A stretch of 64,000 bases of DNA from Rubrivivax sp. Its GTDB lineage: Bacteria; Pseudomonadota; Gammaproteobacteria; Burkholderiales; Burkholderiaceae_C. Of this stretch, positions 11,125 through 23,493 are shown in pieces (within the stretch, counting starts at the first letter, position 1; the number at the start of each line of letters is the position of its first letter). The stretch is from assembly GCA_004210455.1 (NCBI GenBank), contig SEFA01000008.1, positions 1 to 64,000 of the forward strand, in the 5' to 3' direction. The notes below the pieces were generated by a model that was not told the DNA's origin, searched no databases, and saw nothing but the letters and a program-made list of their open reading frames with translations. A program made the translations under genes and the position numbers.

Positions 11125-11455
11125 CGGCCAGCATCGCGGCGATCAGCAGCTCCTGCGTCCGGGCCAGTCCGCAGGCCGCCGACGCGGCCGTGAACAGCGC
11201 GAGGCCCGCCAGGAACATGCGCCGGTGGCCGTAGAGGTCGCCCAGTCGGCCGCCCAGCAGCATGAAGCCGCCGAAGCTCAGCATGTAGGCGTTGACGACC
11301 CAGACCAGCGAGGTCTCGGTGAACTTCAGGTCGGCGCGGATCGAGGGCAGCGCCACGTTCACGATGGTCGTGTCCAGCACGATCATCAGCACGCCCAGGC
11401 ACAGCACCCCGAGCGCCAGCCAGCGGCGTCGCGTCGAATCAACGCGGGAAGTCAT
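11125..11455 (-). pseudogene. Truncated MFS drug transporter (DHA2/EmrB-QacA family), N-terminal fragment only
   Basis: Read from 11455 downwards, about 108 residues match the start of a 14-helix MFS exporter: signature LDTTIVNVALPSIRADL in helix 1 and motif A GGRLGDLYGHRR between helices 2 and 3. The similarity stops around LLIAAML, exactly at the protease stop codon at 11124. The open frame then runs antisense into the protease gene. The remaining ~350 residues expected for the family are absent, so the gene is a 3'-deleted remnant. The junction probably marks a deletion or rearrangement that placed the Prs module here. Confidence 0.75.
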
Positions 11456-11593
11456 GGAGGAGAGTGTCTGTCAGCTGTCGGTCGATTGCCTACACGGCCT
11501 GCCGACTTCGCTGCACCGCGCCATGCGGCAAGCCTGTCTGCCGCGGAAACGCCCTGAAACGGAAGATTCGTTCCATCAACAGGGGGACACCAC

Positions 11594-12163
11594 ATGAGCA
11601 CCACCAAGTACCTCAAAGCGATCCGGGCGGAACGCAACAGCGGCTTCAAGAGCGCGATGCTGCTCAGCAGCCTGGCCATCGGCGCCGGCCTGATGTTCAG
11701 CGTGGTCCAGGAAGCGCGCGGCGCCACGCCGGTGACCAACACCTTCCCGGTGACGGCCACGATCACGAGCTCCTGCACGGTGTCCGGCTCCAACCTGAAC
11801 TTCGGTTCCGCCATCGATCCGCTGGTCGCCGGCACGCCGCTGGACGCCACGTCCACCCTGACCGTCACCTGCTCGAACACCACGCCCTACACCGTCGCGC
11901 TGAATGCCGGCGCGAACGCGGGCGGCGCGACCAACTTCACCAGCCGCACGATGAAGAGCGGCTCCGACACGCTGGGTTATCAGCTGTACCTGGACTCCGG
12001 CCGCAGCTCGGTGTGGGGCGACGGCACCTCGTCGTCCAGCGCGAAGAACGGCACCGGCACCGGTTCGGCCCAGTCGCTGTCGGTCTACGGCCGCATCCCC
12101 TCGCTGGCCAGCGTCGTGCCGGGCAGCTACACCGATACCGTCACCGTGACGATCAGCTACTGA
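11594..12163 (+). CDS. Spore coat protein U (SCPU/CsuA-B-like) domain protein
   Basis: 189 residues with a long signal peptide ending ARGA-TP and a single SCPU domain. Two Cys (SSCTVS and VTCSNT) can form the conserved disulfide near the N-terminus, and the protein ends in the beta-strand TVTVTISY typical of chaperone-usher subunits. RBS AGGGGG lies upstream. Family members are pilus-like secreted adhesins assembled by a Csu-type chaperone and usher. None is adjacent, so this is a solo subunit or an exported surface protein. The preceding MFS remnant is on the other strand. Confidence 0.8.
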   Translation: MSTTKYLKAIRAERNSGFKSAMLLSSLAIGAGLMFSVVQEARGATPVTNTFPVTATITSSCTVSGSNLNFGSAIDPLVAGTPLDATSTLTVTCSNTTPYTVALNAGANAGGATNFTSRTMKSGSDTLGYQLYLDSGRSSVWGDGTSSSSAKNGTGTGSAQSLSVYGRIPSLASVVPGSYTDTVTVTISY

Positions 12164-12226
12164 AGCTGATCCGACACCGGTCCCGACCTCATGCCGTCAC
12201 GGCAGATTTCAGGACCGACCGTTTGC

Positions 12227-12330
12227 TCGAGTGCTGACAGCTTTCGCCGCCTGACTCGCGATTGATCCCGGACAGCAGTACCGTCCGGGGCACGCGAATC
12301 GGCCTCCCCCTCTGACACGTCGGCGGCGTG

Positions 12331-12341
<11 letters not shown>
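12227..12341. repeat. 13-bp perfect inverted repeat copying the sdaA stop region
   Basis: TCGAGTGCTGACA at 12227-12239 is repeated in inverse orientation as TGTCAGCACTCGA at 12329-12341. The second copy contains the last codons (Glu-Cys-stop) of sdaA on the minus strand. The loop holds two further hairpins. Confidence 0.7.
12267..12289. terminator. Hairpin in the convergent SCPU/sdaA intergenic region
   Basis: CCCGGAC and GTCCGGG form a 7-bp stem with a 9-base loop. A second palindrome, CTGACACG/CGTGTCAG at 12312-12334, overlaps the sdaA stop codon. Neither has a T tract, so terminator function for the two convergent genes is only probable. Confidence 0.4.
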
Positions 12342-13722
<1,381 letters not shown>

Positions 13723-13788
13723 GGCGAACCTCGTGGGTGATGACGACCGGATCCCCGCGCTTGTGACGCGAGGACCGGCTATTCCCGA

Positions 13789-16710
<2,922 letters not shown>

Positions 16711-16711
16711 T

Positions 16712-16735
16712 GCCGGGCGCGATCACGCGCCCGGC
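16712..16735 (-). other. Strong hairpin between gcvH and gcvP
   Basis: GCCGGGCGCG, a four-base loop and CGCGCCCGGC form a perfect 10-bp stem ending one base before the first gcvP ATG. There is no T tract. It could be an RNA-processing or stability element setting the GcvH:GcvP ratio, or it could block the first ATG. Confidence 0.55.
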
Positions 16736-16766
16736 GGTGACCCGGAGGTCATCGGGGCGGGCCCGA

Positions 16767-17138
16767 TCAGCTGTTTTTGACCAGCTCGTCGTAAGCGGTC
16801 GTGTCCATCAGGCTGTCCAGCTCCGACGGATCGGACAGCTTGACCTTGAAGAACCAGCCGGCCTTGAGCGGGTCGGTGTTGGCCAGCGACGGGTCGTCGC
16901 GCAGGGCTTCGTTGACTTCCACGATCTCGCCGGAGACCGGTGCGTAGACGTCGGCGGCGGCCTTGACCGACTCGACCACGCCGGCCACTTCCTTGGCGGC
17001 GAAGGACTTGCCCACGTCGGGCAGGTCCACGAACACGACGTCGCCCAGCGCGTCCTGCGCATGGACCGTGATGCCCACGGTGGCGATGCCGTCGGTGGTG
17101 TCGACCCACTCGTGGTCGGACGTGTACTTGATGCTCAT
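16767..17138 (-). CDS. gcvH: Glycine cleavage system H protein
   Basis: 123 residues. This is the lipoyl carrier that shuttles the aminomethyl intermediate from GcvP to GcvT. The lipoylated lysine is in GVVESVKAAADVYAP, the family site. The frame is open further upstream, but the start at 17138 (MSIKYTSDHEWV) has GGAG in place and matches the family N-terminus. Length is normal. It is the second gene of the gcvT-gcvH-gcvP-sdaA unit. Confidence 0.95.
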   Translation of the reverse strand: MSIKYTSDHEWVDTTDGIATVGITVHAQDALGDVVFVDLPDVGKSFAAKEVAGVVESVKAAADVYAPVSGEIVEVNEALRDDPSLANTDPLKAGWFFKVKLSDPSELDSLMDTTAYDELVKNS

Positions 17139-17236
17139 GGAAGGCTCCGTGCTACCTGATGGTTGCGGAAGGTTGAAAGGGGAAAACGAGATTCCGCGTG
17201 ATGCCGCGCGAGCCGGGGACACCCCGGCTTCGCGGA

Positions 17237-18382
17237 TCAGCCGCGGAAGTATCCGTTGGGCGTGAACGGCGTGGAAGAGACCGTCATCGGGGTGCGCTTG
17301 CCGCGGACCTCGGCGAAGAGTTCGGTGCCGAGCGCGGCGTAGGGCGTCTGGACGTAGGCCAGCGCCACCGGCTTGCCGACGGTCGGCCCCAGCGTGCCGC
17401 TGGTGACGACGCCGATCTCCGCGCCGTCGGCGTTGACAAGCCTGGCGCCTTCGCGCACCGGCATGCGTTCCGGGCTCACCAGGCCCACGCGCTTGCGCGC
17501 GGCGCCTTCGGCGAACTGCCGGTCGATGACCGCCGCACCCGGATAACCGCCCGCGCGGGCGCCGCCGGCGCGACGCACCTTCTGGATCGCCCAGGTCAGC
17601 GAGGCTTCGACCGGGGTGGTGGTGGTGTCGATGTCATGGCCGTACAGGCACAGGCCGGCTTCCAGGCGCAGCGAATCGCGCGCACCCAGGCCGATGGGCA
17701 TCACTTCGGGCTGGGCCAGCAGCTTGCGGGCCAGATCCACGGACCGGTCGGCGGGGACCGAGATCTCGTAGCCGTCCTCGCCGGTGTAGCCCGAACGGGT
17801 CACGAAGGTGGGGATGCCGTCCAGATCGAAGAAGCCGCCGGTCATGAAGACCAGCTTGGCCACGTCGGCGTTCAGGCGCGACAGCGCCGTCACCGCCTGC
17901 GGGCCCTGCAGCGCCAGCAGCGCCTGGTCCGGCAGCGGACGCACCTCGCAGCGGCCCGACAGGTGCTTGCGCAGGTGGGCGATGTCCTGGTCGCGGCAGC
18001 CGGCGTTGACCACCACGAACAGACCGTCGGTGCGGCGCGCGACCATCAGGTCGTCGAGGATGCCGCCGTCGTCGGCGGTGAAGAGCGCGTAGCGCTGCTT
18101 GAACATCCCGAGATCGGCGATGTCGACGGGGACCAGCGTTTCCAGCGCGGCCGCGGCATCGTCGCCGACCAGCAGCACCTGGCCCATGTGGGACACGTCG
18201 AAGAGACCGGCCTTCGTGCGGGTGTGCTTGTGCTCGGCCATCACGCCGGCGGGGTACTGGACCGGCATGTCGTAGCCGGCGAAGGGCACCATCTTGGCGC
18301 CGAGTTCGACATGCAGCGCGTGCAGGGGGGTCTTGAGCAGGGGCGTGAGGGCCTGGGGATCGAGGTTCTGATCGGCGGACAT
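17237..18382 (-). CDS. gcvT: Glycine cleavage system T protein (aminomethyltransferase)
   Basis: 381 residues. It transfers the methylene from aminomethyl-GcvH to tetrahydrofolate and releases ammonia. Family hallmarks: KTPLHALHVELGAKMVPFAG at the N-terminus, the folate-site region DVSHMGQ, and GYTGEDGYEI. The ATG at 18382 has GGAG seven bases upstream and is preferred to an in-frame ATG at 18400. First gene of the operon, directly downstream of the glycine riboswitch. Confidence 0.95.
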   Translation of the reverse strand: MSADQNLDPQALTPLLKTPLHALHVELGAKMVPFAGYDMPVQYPAGVMAEHKHTRTKAGLFDVSHMGQVLLVGDDAAAALETLVPVDIADLGMFKQRYALFTADDGGILDDLMVARRTDGLFVVVNAGCRDQDIAHLRKHLSGRCEVRPLPDQALLALQGPQAVTALSRLNADVAKLVFMTGGFFDLDGIPTFVTRSGYTGEDGYEISVPADRSVDLARKLLAQPEVMPIGLGARDSLRLEAGLCLYGHDIDTTTTPVEASLTWAIQKVRRAGGARAGGYPGAAVIDRQFAEGAARKRVGLVSPERMPVREGARLVNADGAEIGVVTSGTLGPTVGKPVALAYVQTPYAALGTELFAEVRGKRTPMTVSSTPFTPNGYFRG

Positions 18383-18449
18383 GTCTGGCTCCGAGGGCAT
18401 TCGTCATGACCACCCCGACTGTGAACCGGTCACGTCAAGGTGGGGAGAT

Positions 18450-18678
18450 GCCCTCGCTGTCCGCTTTACCTGAGAGATTGGCCGTCGGCGGTTGACCGGC
18501 GGCTTGCCCCTTCGGTGGACGGGCTCGACCGCAAGGTCCGCCCCGTCTCTCTCCAGTGAGGACGCCCGAAGTGTCGAGCGTTTCGTCAGTCCTTTTGCCT
18601 GAGCGTTCGCAGCGTGGGATCACCAGTGCCACTGCGCCTTCGGCGGCTCCCGCGAGGGAACTCTCTCCTGACAGGGGC
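18450..18678 (-). promoter_or_regulatory. Tandem glycine riboswitch upstream of gcvT
   Basis: Reading the minus strand, two glycine aptamers follow each other. The first has AGGAGAGA near 18670, GCCGAAGGCGCA near 18625-18636 and AACGCTCAGGCAAAAGGACT ending near 18588. The second has CTGGAGAGA near 18550, ACCGAAGGGGCAAG near 18505-18518 and ATCTCTCAGGTAAA near 18465. These are the conserved cores of the gcvT RNA element. Tandem aptamers ahead of glycine cleavage genes normally switch expression on when glycine is abundant, here for gcvT-H-P and probably sdaA. Confidence 0.93.
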
Positions 18679-18819
18679 GCATTGTAGTCATGGAATCGCA
18701 CCCGGTTGCCGGATGCCTCTGACGGTTTGTCGACCTTGGAAACGACGGCTGCCGAACTGGTGAACGCGCAGGCCACCGTGCAGTACCAACCGGGCCTGTT
18801 GATGATCCAGGAGGGGATG

Positions 18820-19377
18820 ATGGTTCAGGAATATCGCGCGATGTCGGGATCGCTGCCGCCACCTGGCGCGTGGGACGGCGAGGCCGCCTGGGCGACCTTG
18901 ACGCCGTCGCCGGAGATCCGTTGTCCGACATTGAAGCAGCCCGGCGGTGTGGCGCACCAGGACGCGGAGGCGCCGCCCAAGCCGTCGCGCAGTCCCTGGC
19001 TCACGGAGGCCGGAGGATCGAGGCAAGCCTCCATTGCCTCAGCGCCGCTGCGGCGTGGACCAGGAAGGCGTCCGACCGCTCAGACGCTGCCCACCATTGC
19101 GGAGGAGAAGCGGCGCCGCCGGCTGCCCGTTGTCGATATACCAACGCCGGTGCCGACGCCGACGCCGACGCCGCAAGTTCGCCTCGGCGAAGACGCCGTC
19201 CGGGTTCCGGCGAAGGGGCCCCGCGCGCAGGACGGGTTGGCCAGGGCGATCGCGTCCGTCGAGGCGGAACTGAAAACGCCCCTGACGTTCGGCGAGAAGG
19301 TCCGGGCCGCCCTCCACAAGATGGGTGCGGACGTGGGGGGATGGCTGCGTCAATGTTTCGGCGGGCGCGTCCGATGA
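18820..19377 (+). CDS. Orphan Pro/Arg-rich protein, possible secreted effector
   Basis: 185 residues if started at 18820, where AGGAGG lies five bases upstream; the frame is open back to 18706. I do not recognise a family. The N-terminal half is Pro/Ser/Ala-rich (SGSLPPPGAWDGE, PPKPSRSP). The centre has a basic patch KRRRR followed by a TPVPTPTPTPQ repeat. The C-terminal ~50 residues look helical and amphipathic (LARAIASVEAELKTPLTFGEKV) and end WLRQCFGGRVR. No signal peptide or membrane helix is seen. It is monocistronic, divergent from the gcv riboswitch and 74 bp before a response regulator. Composition resembles type III effectors, but this is inference. Confidence 0.5.
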   Translation: MVQEYRAMSGSLPPPGAWDGEAAWATLTPSPEIRCPTLKQPGGVAHQDAEAPPKPSRSPWLTEAGGSRQASIASAPLRRGPGRRPTAQTLPTIAEEKRRRRLPVVDIPTPVPTPTPTPQVRLGEDAVRVPAKGPRAQDGLARAIASVEAELKTPLTFGEKVRAALHKMGADVGGWLRQCFGGRVR

Positions 19378-19451
19378 AGCGCTGACCGTCGCCGACCGGA
19401 GCGGCGCGCCCGCGCGCCCGTTGTGCCGCCGCCGCGTGCACAATCGCGCCC

Positions 19452-20111
19452 ATGCGACTCCTGCTGGTGGAAGACGACCTCATGATCGGCGAGCAGCTGC
19501 TCGAGCTGCTGCGCGCCGAAGGTTATGCCGTGGACTGGGTGCGCGACGGCGAGATCGCCGACACCGCGTTGCAGTCCCAGACCTACGACCTCGTGATCCT
19601 GGACCTGGGCCTGCCCCGGCGCGACGGCATGAGCGTGCTGCAGGCGCTGCGCGGTCGCAAGCAGGCGGTGCCGGTGCTGATCGCCACCGCGCGCGACGCC
19701 ACCGCCCAGCGCGTTGCCGGGCTGGACGCCGGCGCGGACGACTACGTGCTCAAGCCTTTCGAGCTCGACGAACTCCTGGCCCGCATCCGCGCGCTGCTGC
19801 GCCGCGCCGCCGGCCGCGCGGAGCCGGTCTACGAGCACATGGGCGTCAGCATCAATCCCGCCACGCGCGAGGTCACCGCCAACGGCCATCCGGTCACGCT
19901 GTCCCAGCGGGAATGGGCCGTGCTGGAGCCGCTGCTCGCGCGTCCCGGCATGGTGCTCTCCCGCCAGCAGCTCGAGGAAAAGCTCTACGGCTGGAAAGAT
20001 GAGATCAGCAGCAACGCCGTCGAGGTGTACATCCACGGTCTGCGCAAGAAACTGGGCGCGGAGCTGATCCAGAATGTGCGCGGCGTGGGCTACCGCGTGC
20101 CCAAGGAATGA
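19452..20111 (+). CDS. OmpR/PhoB-family response regulator (QseB-like)
   Basis: 219 residues. The receiver domain has acidic pocket VEDD, phospho-acceptor Asp51 in VILDLGLP, Thr/Ala switch in IATARD and Lys in LKPFEL. A C-terminal winged helix has the recognition region SSNAVEVYIHGLRKKLG and ends RGVGYRVPKE. It resembles QseB/PmrA/TctD-type regulators. The stop overlaps the sensor kinase start in ATGA, so the two are coupled. Possible targets include its own operon and the neighbouring degP-like gene, but no operator is identified. Confidence 0.9.
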   Translation: MRLLLVEDDLMIGEQLLELLRAEGYAVDWVRDGEIADTALQSQTYDLVILDLGLPRRDGMSVLQALRGRKQAVPVLIATARDATAQRVAGLDAGADDYVLKPFELDELLARIRALLRRAAGRAEPVYEHMGVSINPATREVTANGHPVTLSQREWAVLEPLLARPGMVLSRQQLEEKLYGWKDEISSNAVEVYIHGLRKKLGAELIQNVRGVGYRVPKE

Positions 20112-21526
20112 CGCCCGGCCCCGGACGCCTCGGCCGGATGCGGCTGCAGCTGCTGCCGAGCTCGCTGCGCTACCGCCTGCTGCTGTTCCTGCTCGGCGCC
20201 GTGCTGACCGGCGCGCTCGCGCAGGGCATGAGCGCCTACCGCAACGCGCTGATGGAGACCGACGAGATCTTCGACTACCAGATGCAGCAGGTGGCGTTGT
20301 CGCTGCGCGCGGGCATGGGCACCGGCCTGCCGCTGCCGCTCGGCGAGGAACAGAGCATCGACCTGATCGTGCAGGTCTGGGGGTTGGACGGCACGCCGCT
20401 GTACCGCTCGGCCGGACCGGACTGGCTGCCCCAGCGCGCGGTGCTGGGTTTCTCCAACGTCGCGCTGCGCGGCAAGCGGTATCGCGTCTTCGCGGTGCAG
20501 GGGCGTTTCCAGGTCGTGCAGGTCGCGCAGGACATCGCCGTGCGGCAACGCATGGCCGGGCAGCTCGCGTGGCGCACCGTGCTGCCGACCGCGCTCATGC
20601 TGCCGATGCTGGCGCTGGTGGTGTGGTGGGTGGTGTCGCACTCGCTGGCGCCGCTGGAGCGCGTGCGCCAGCAGTTGTCGCGCCGCGCGGCGCAAGACCT
20701 GGCCCCCGTCGACGAGGAGGATGTGCCCGCCGAAGTCCTGCCGCTGGTCACCGAACTCAACGCGCTGCTGGATCGCGTGCGGCAGGCCTTCGAACAGCAG
20801 CAGCACTTCGTCGCCGACGCCGCCCACGAACTGCGCTCGCCGCTCGCGGCCCTGAAGCTCCAGCTGCAGTCCTTGCGGCGCGCGCCGGACGAGGGGGCGC
20901 GTGCGCAGGCCCTGGAGAAGCTCGGCCTGGGCATCGACCGGGCCTCCCATCTGATCGAGCAGCTGCTGGCGCTGGCGCGCCAGGACAGCGCCAAGGCGCA
21001 GGCGCCGGCGAAGCCGATCGCGCTGGACGAGCTGTGTCGCGACGCCGTCATCGACGGCGCGACGCTGGCGCAGGGCCGCGGCATCGACCTCGGCATGGAG
21101 CGCTGCGACGCGGCACTGGTCGACGGTCATCGCGAGGCGCTGACGATGCTGCTGCGCAATCTGCTCGACAACGGCCTCAAGTACGGCCGCAGCCGCGTTG
21201 ACCTGAGCCTGGAGCGCAGCGGCGGCCAGGCGTTGCTGGTGGTCGAGGACGACGGCCCCGGCATTCCCGACGCCGAGCGCGGGCGCGTGTTCGACCGTTT
21301 CTACCGGTCCGAGTCCCAGGCCCAGCAGGCGCCGGGCAGCGGTCTCGGCCTGGCGCTGGTGCGCAGCATCGCCGACGACCATGGCGCCACGCTGCGCCTG
21401 GGGCACAGCACGGCACTCGGCGGATTGCGCGTCGAACTGTCGATGCCGCTCTCCCGCATCCCGCAGCCAGTGCCGCAGCCGGCGCTGCCGACCTCCCCAC
21501 CGCCCCCGGTTCTCCCGCCGGCCTGA
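20108..21526 (+). CDS. Sensor histidine kinase (QseC-like)
   Basis: 472 residues. There is a first transmembrane helix around residues 22-42, a periplasmic sensor domain of about 115 residues, a second helix near 158-180, and a HAMP-like linker (LAPLERVRQQLSRR). The phospho-acceptor His240 lies in the H box HELRSPLAALKLQLQ. The N box NLLDNGLKYG and ATP lid GPGIPDAERGRVFDRFYR/GSGLGLALV follow. The architecture fits the QseC/TctE family. It overlaps its response regulator by four bases. The C-terminus is an extended Pro tail (PVPQPALPTSPPPP). Confidence 0.9.
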   Translation: MTPGPGRLGRMRLQLLPSSLRYRLLLFLLGAVLTGALAQGMSAYRNALMETDEIFDYQMQQVALSLRAGMGTGLPLPLGEEQSIDLIVQVWGLDGTPLYRSAGPDWLPQRAVLGFSNVALRGKRYRVFAVQGRFQVVQVAQDIAVRQRMAGQLAWRTVLPTALMLPMLALVVWWVVSHSLAPLERVRQQLSRRAAQDLAPVDEEDVPAEVLPLVTELNALLDRVRQAFEQQQHFVADAAHELRSPLAALKLQLQSLRRAPDEGARAQALEKLGLGIDRASHLIEQLLALARQDSAKAQAPAKPIALDELCRDAVIDGATLAQGRGIDLGMERCDAALVDGHREALTMLLRNLLDNGLKYGRSRVDLSLERSGGQALLVVEDDGPGIPDAERGRVFDRFYRSESQAQQAPGSGLGLALVRSIADDHGATLRLGHSTALGGLRVELSMPLSRIPQPVPQPALPTSPPPPVLPPA

Positions 21527-21661
21527 ACCCGAGGGCGACGAGCGTCGGTGGGCCGGAATCTTTAAGAGCGACCTAAGCGAAGCTGCTCAAACTTCAGCCA
21601 TCGAGTCGACGCCGGGGTCTCCCGCTCCGGTCGGCGGCTCCCAGTGAATCTGGAGGTTCAG

Positions 21662-23266
21662 ATGGCTCAAGTGGAGAAGATGATTCCGGTGAAGAAACTC
21701 GTGTGGGCGCTGGCTGTGGCCGGTGTGTTCGGAGCCGCGGGCGGTGCGCTCGCGATGCGCAATGCGAAGCTGACGCCGGTCGCGCAGACCTCGGCGGAGG
21801 CCTCGACCGAGGGTGCGACGACGTCCGCGCCGACATCGAACGGCGACACGCAGGTCGCCGCCGTCGCGACGCCGCTGGCGAACGCCGCGGCGCCGGCCGC
21901 GAACTTCACGCCGCCGCCCGCCGGCATGCCCGACTTCGCGCAGATCGCCGCGGCGCAGGGCCCGGCGGTGGTCAACATCAGCGTGTCCGGCACCGTCAAG
22001 ACGCGCGCCGCGCGCACGCCGCAGATCGATCCGGACGATCCCTTCTACGAGTTCTTCCGCCGCTTCGGCGTGCCGGGCATGCCAGGCGGTCCCAACGGGG
22101 GCGGACCCGGCGAAGGCGGCAGCCGCGAGGTCCGCGGCCAGGGCTCGGGCTTCATCGTCAGCGCCGACGGCGTGATCCTGACCAACGCCCATGTGGTGCA
22201 GGACGCGCAGGAAGTGGTCGTCAAGCTGACCGACCGCCGCGAGTACCGTGCCAAGGTGCTCGGCAGCGACAAGTCGACCGACGTGGCGGTGCTCAAGATC
22301 GAGGCCAGGAACCTGCCGACCGTCCGGATGGGCGCGACCAAGGACCTGCGCGTGGGCGAATGGGTGCTGGCGATCGGCTCGCCGTTCGGTTTCGAGAACA
22401 GCGTCAGCGCCGGCGTGATCAGCGCCAAGGGCCGCTCGCTGGGACCGGACGAGAGCCGCGTGCCGTTCCTGCAGACGGACGTGGCGATCAACCCCGGCAA
22501 CTCCGGCGGTCCGCTGTTCAACGCGCGCGGCGAGGTGGTCGGCATCAACTCGCAGATCTACAGCGCGTCGGGCGGCTACCAGGGCCTGTCCTTCGCCATC
22601 CCCGTCGAGGTCGCCAACAAGGTGCGCCAGCAGATCGAGAAGGGCGGCAAGGTGCAGCACGCCAAGCTCGGCGTGACGGTGCAGGAGGTCAACCAGGGCT
22701 TCGCCGATTCCTTCAAGCTGGACCGACCCGAGGGCGCGCTGGTCGCCAACGTCGAGGCCGACGGCCCGGCCGCCAAGGCGGGTCTCCGCTCGGGGGACGT
22801 GATCCTGGGCTTCAAGGGGCAGCGCATCGTGGCGAGCGGGGATCTGCCGGCGCTTGTGGACCAGTCGCTGCCCGGCGACAAGGTCGACATCGAGATCTGG
22901 CGCGGCGGCAAGCGCGAGACGATCACCGCCACCCTCGGCGACGCCAACGAGAAGGGCGCCAGGCTCGCCAAGGGCGGCGACGCGGACGCGGACCACGCCA
23001 GGCTGGGCCTGGCCCTGCGGCCGCTGCAGCCCGAGGAGCGCCGCCAGCTCGGCACCCGCGACGGGTTGCTGATCCAGGAGGTCGGCGAAGGCAGCGCCGC
23101 GGCGCGTGCCGGCGTGCGTCCCGGCGACGTGCTGCTGGCCGTCAATGGCACCCCGGTGCAATCGCTCGACCAGGTCCGCAGCGCGGTCAAGGGCGCGGAG
23201 AAGTCCGTCGCGCTGCTGGTGCAGCGGGGGGGCGACAAGATCTTCGTGCCCGTGCGCATCGGCTGA
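21662..23266 (+). CDS. Do-like periplasmic serine protease (DegP/MucD family)
   Basis: 534 residues. An N-terminal hydrophobic helix (residues ~12-32) acts as signal or anchor. A trypsin-like domain has His177 in TNAHVV, Asp207 in STDVAVLKI and Ser281 in GNSGGP. Two PDZ domains follow, each with an RSGDVILGF- or RPGDVLLAVNG-type carboxylate loop. It degrades or refolds damaged envelope proteins. The ATG at 21662 has GGAGG five bases upstream and is preferred over the in-frame GTG at 21644. It lies 135 bp after the QseC-like kinase and ends at a strong terminator. An Ala/Thr-rich linker between helix and protease is longer than in E. coli DegP. Confidence 0.93.
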   Translation: MAQVEKMIPVKKLVWALAVAGVFGAAGGALAMRNAKLTPVAQTSAEASTEGATTSAPTSNGDTQVAAVATPLANAAAPAANFTPPPAGMPDFAQIAAAQGPAVVNISVSGTVKTRAARTPQIDPDDPFYEFFRRFGVPGMPGGPNGGGPGEGGSREVRGQGSGFIVSADGVILTNAHVVQDAQEVVVKLTDRREYRAKVLGSDKSTDVAVLKIEARNLPTVRMGATKDLRVGEWVLAIGSPFGFENSVSAGVISAKGRSLGPDESRVPFLQTDVAINPGNSGGPLFNARGEVVGINSQIYSASGGYQGLSFAIPVEVANKVRQQIEKGGKVQHAKLGVTVQEVNQGFADSFKLDRPEGALVANVEADGPAAKAGLRSGDVILGFKGQRIVASGDLPALVDQSLPGDKVDIEIWRGGKRETITATLGDANEKGARLAKGGDADADHARLGLALRPLQPEERRQLGTRDGLLIQEVGEGSAAARAGVRPGDVLLAVNGTPVQSLDQVRSAVKGAEKSVALLVQRGGDKIFVPVRIG

Positions 23267-23333
23267 GGCGCGTGCCCGTCCCTCGGGACTTCCTTTCCTC
23301 CCAACCAACCGCTGCCTGTGGCGGTTGCTCCGT

Positions 23334-23369
23334 GGGGCCCGCGCGTGGTGGCGCGGGCCCCTTTTTTTT
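23334..23369 (+). terminator. Strong Rho-independent terminator after the degP-like gene
   Basis: GGGGCCCGCGC, a six-base loop and GCGCGGGCCCC form a perfect 11-bp stem, followed by eight T residues. Confidence 0.95.
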
Positions 23370-23493
23370 GGACGGAGCGGATGCCAAAAGTTGCCGGAGT
23401 TTTTGACGAGATCGTGGTTTGCCCGATGGTTCGGGAACAGGACGTCGGCGCGGGTTGACGAACGTGAACCATCGACAACGACGAGGTCCTCCG

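Noticed and set aside
11225-11557. Plus-strand frames across the MFS remnant
   Set aside because: They are antisense to recognisable MFS helices and have no domain.
18690-18820. hrp box or PIP box before the orphan at 18820
   Set aside because: GGAAAC and CCAC words occur but not at the required spacing; no TTCG pair is present.
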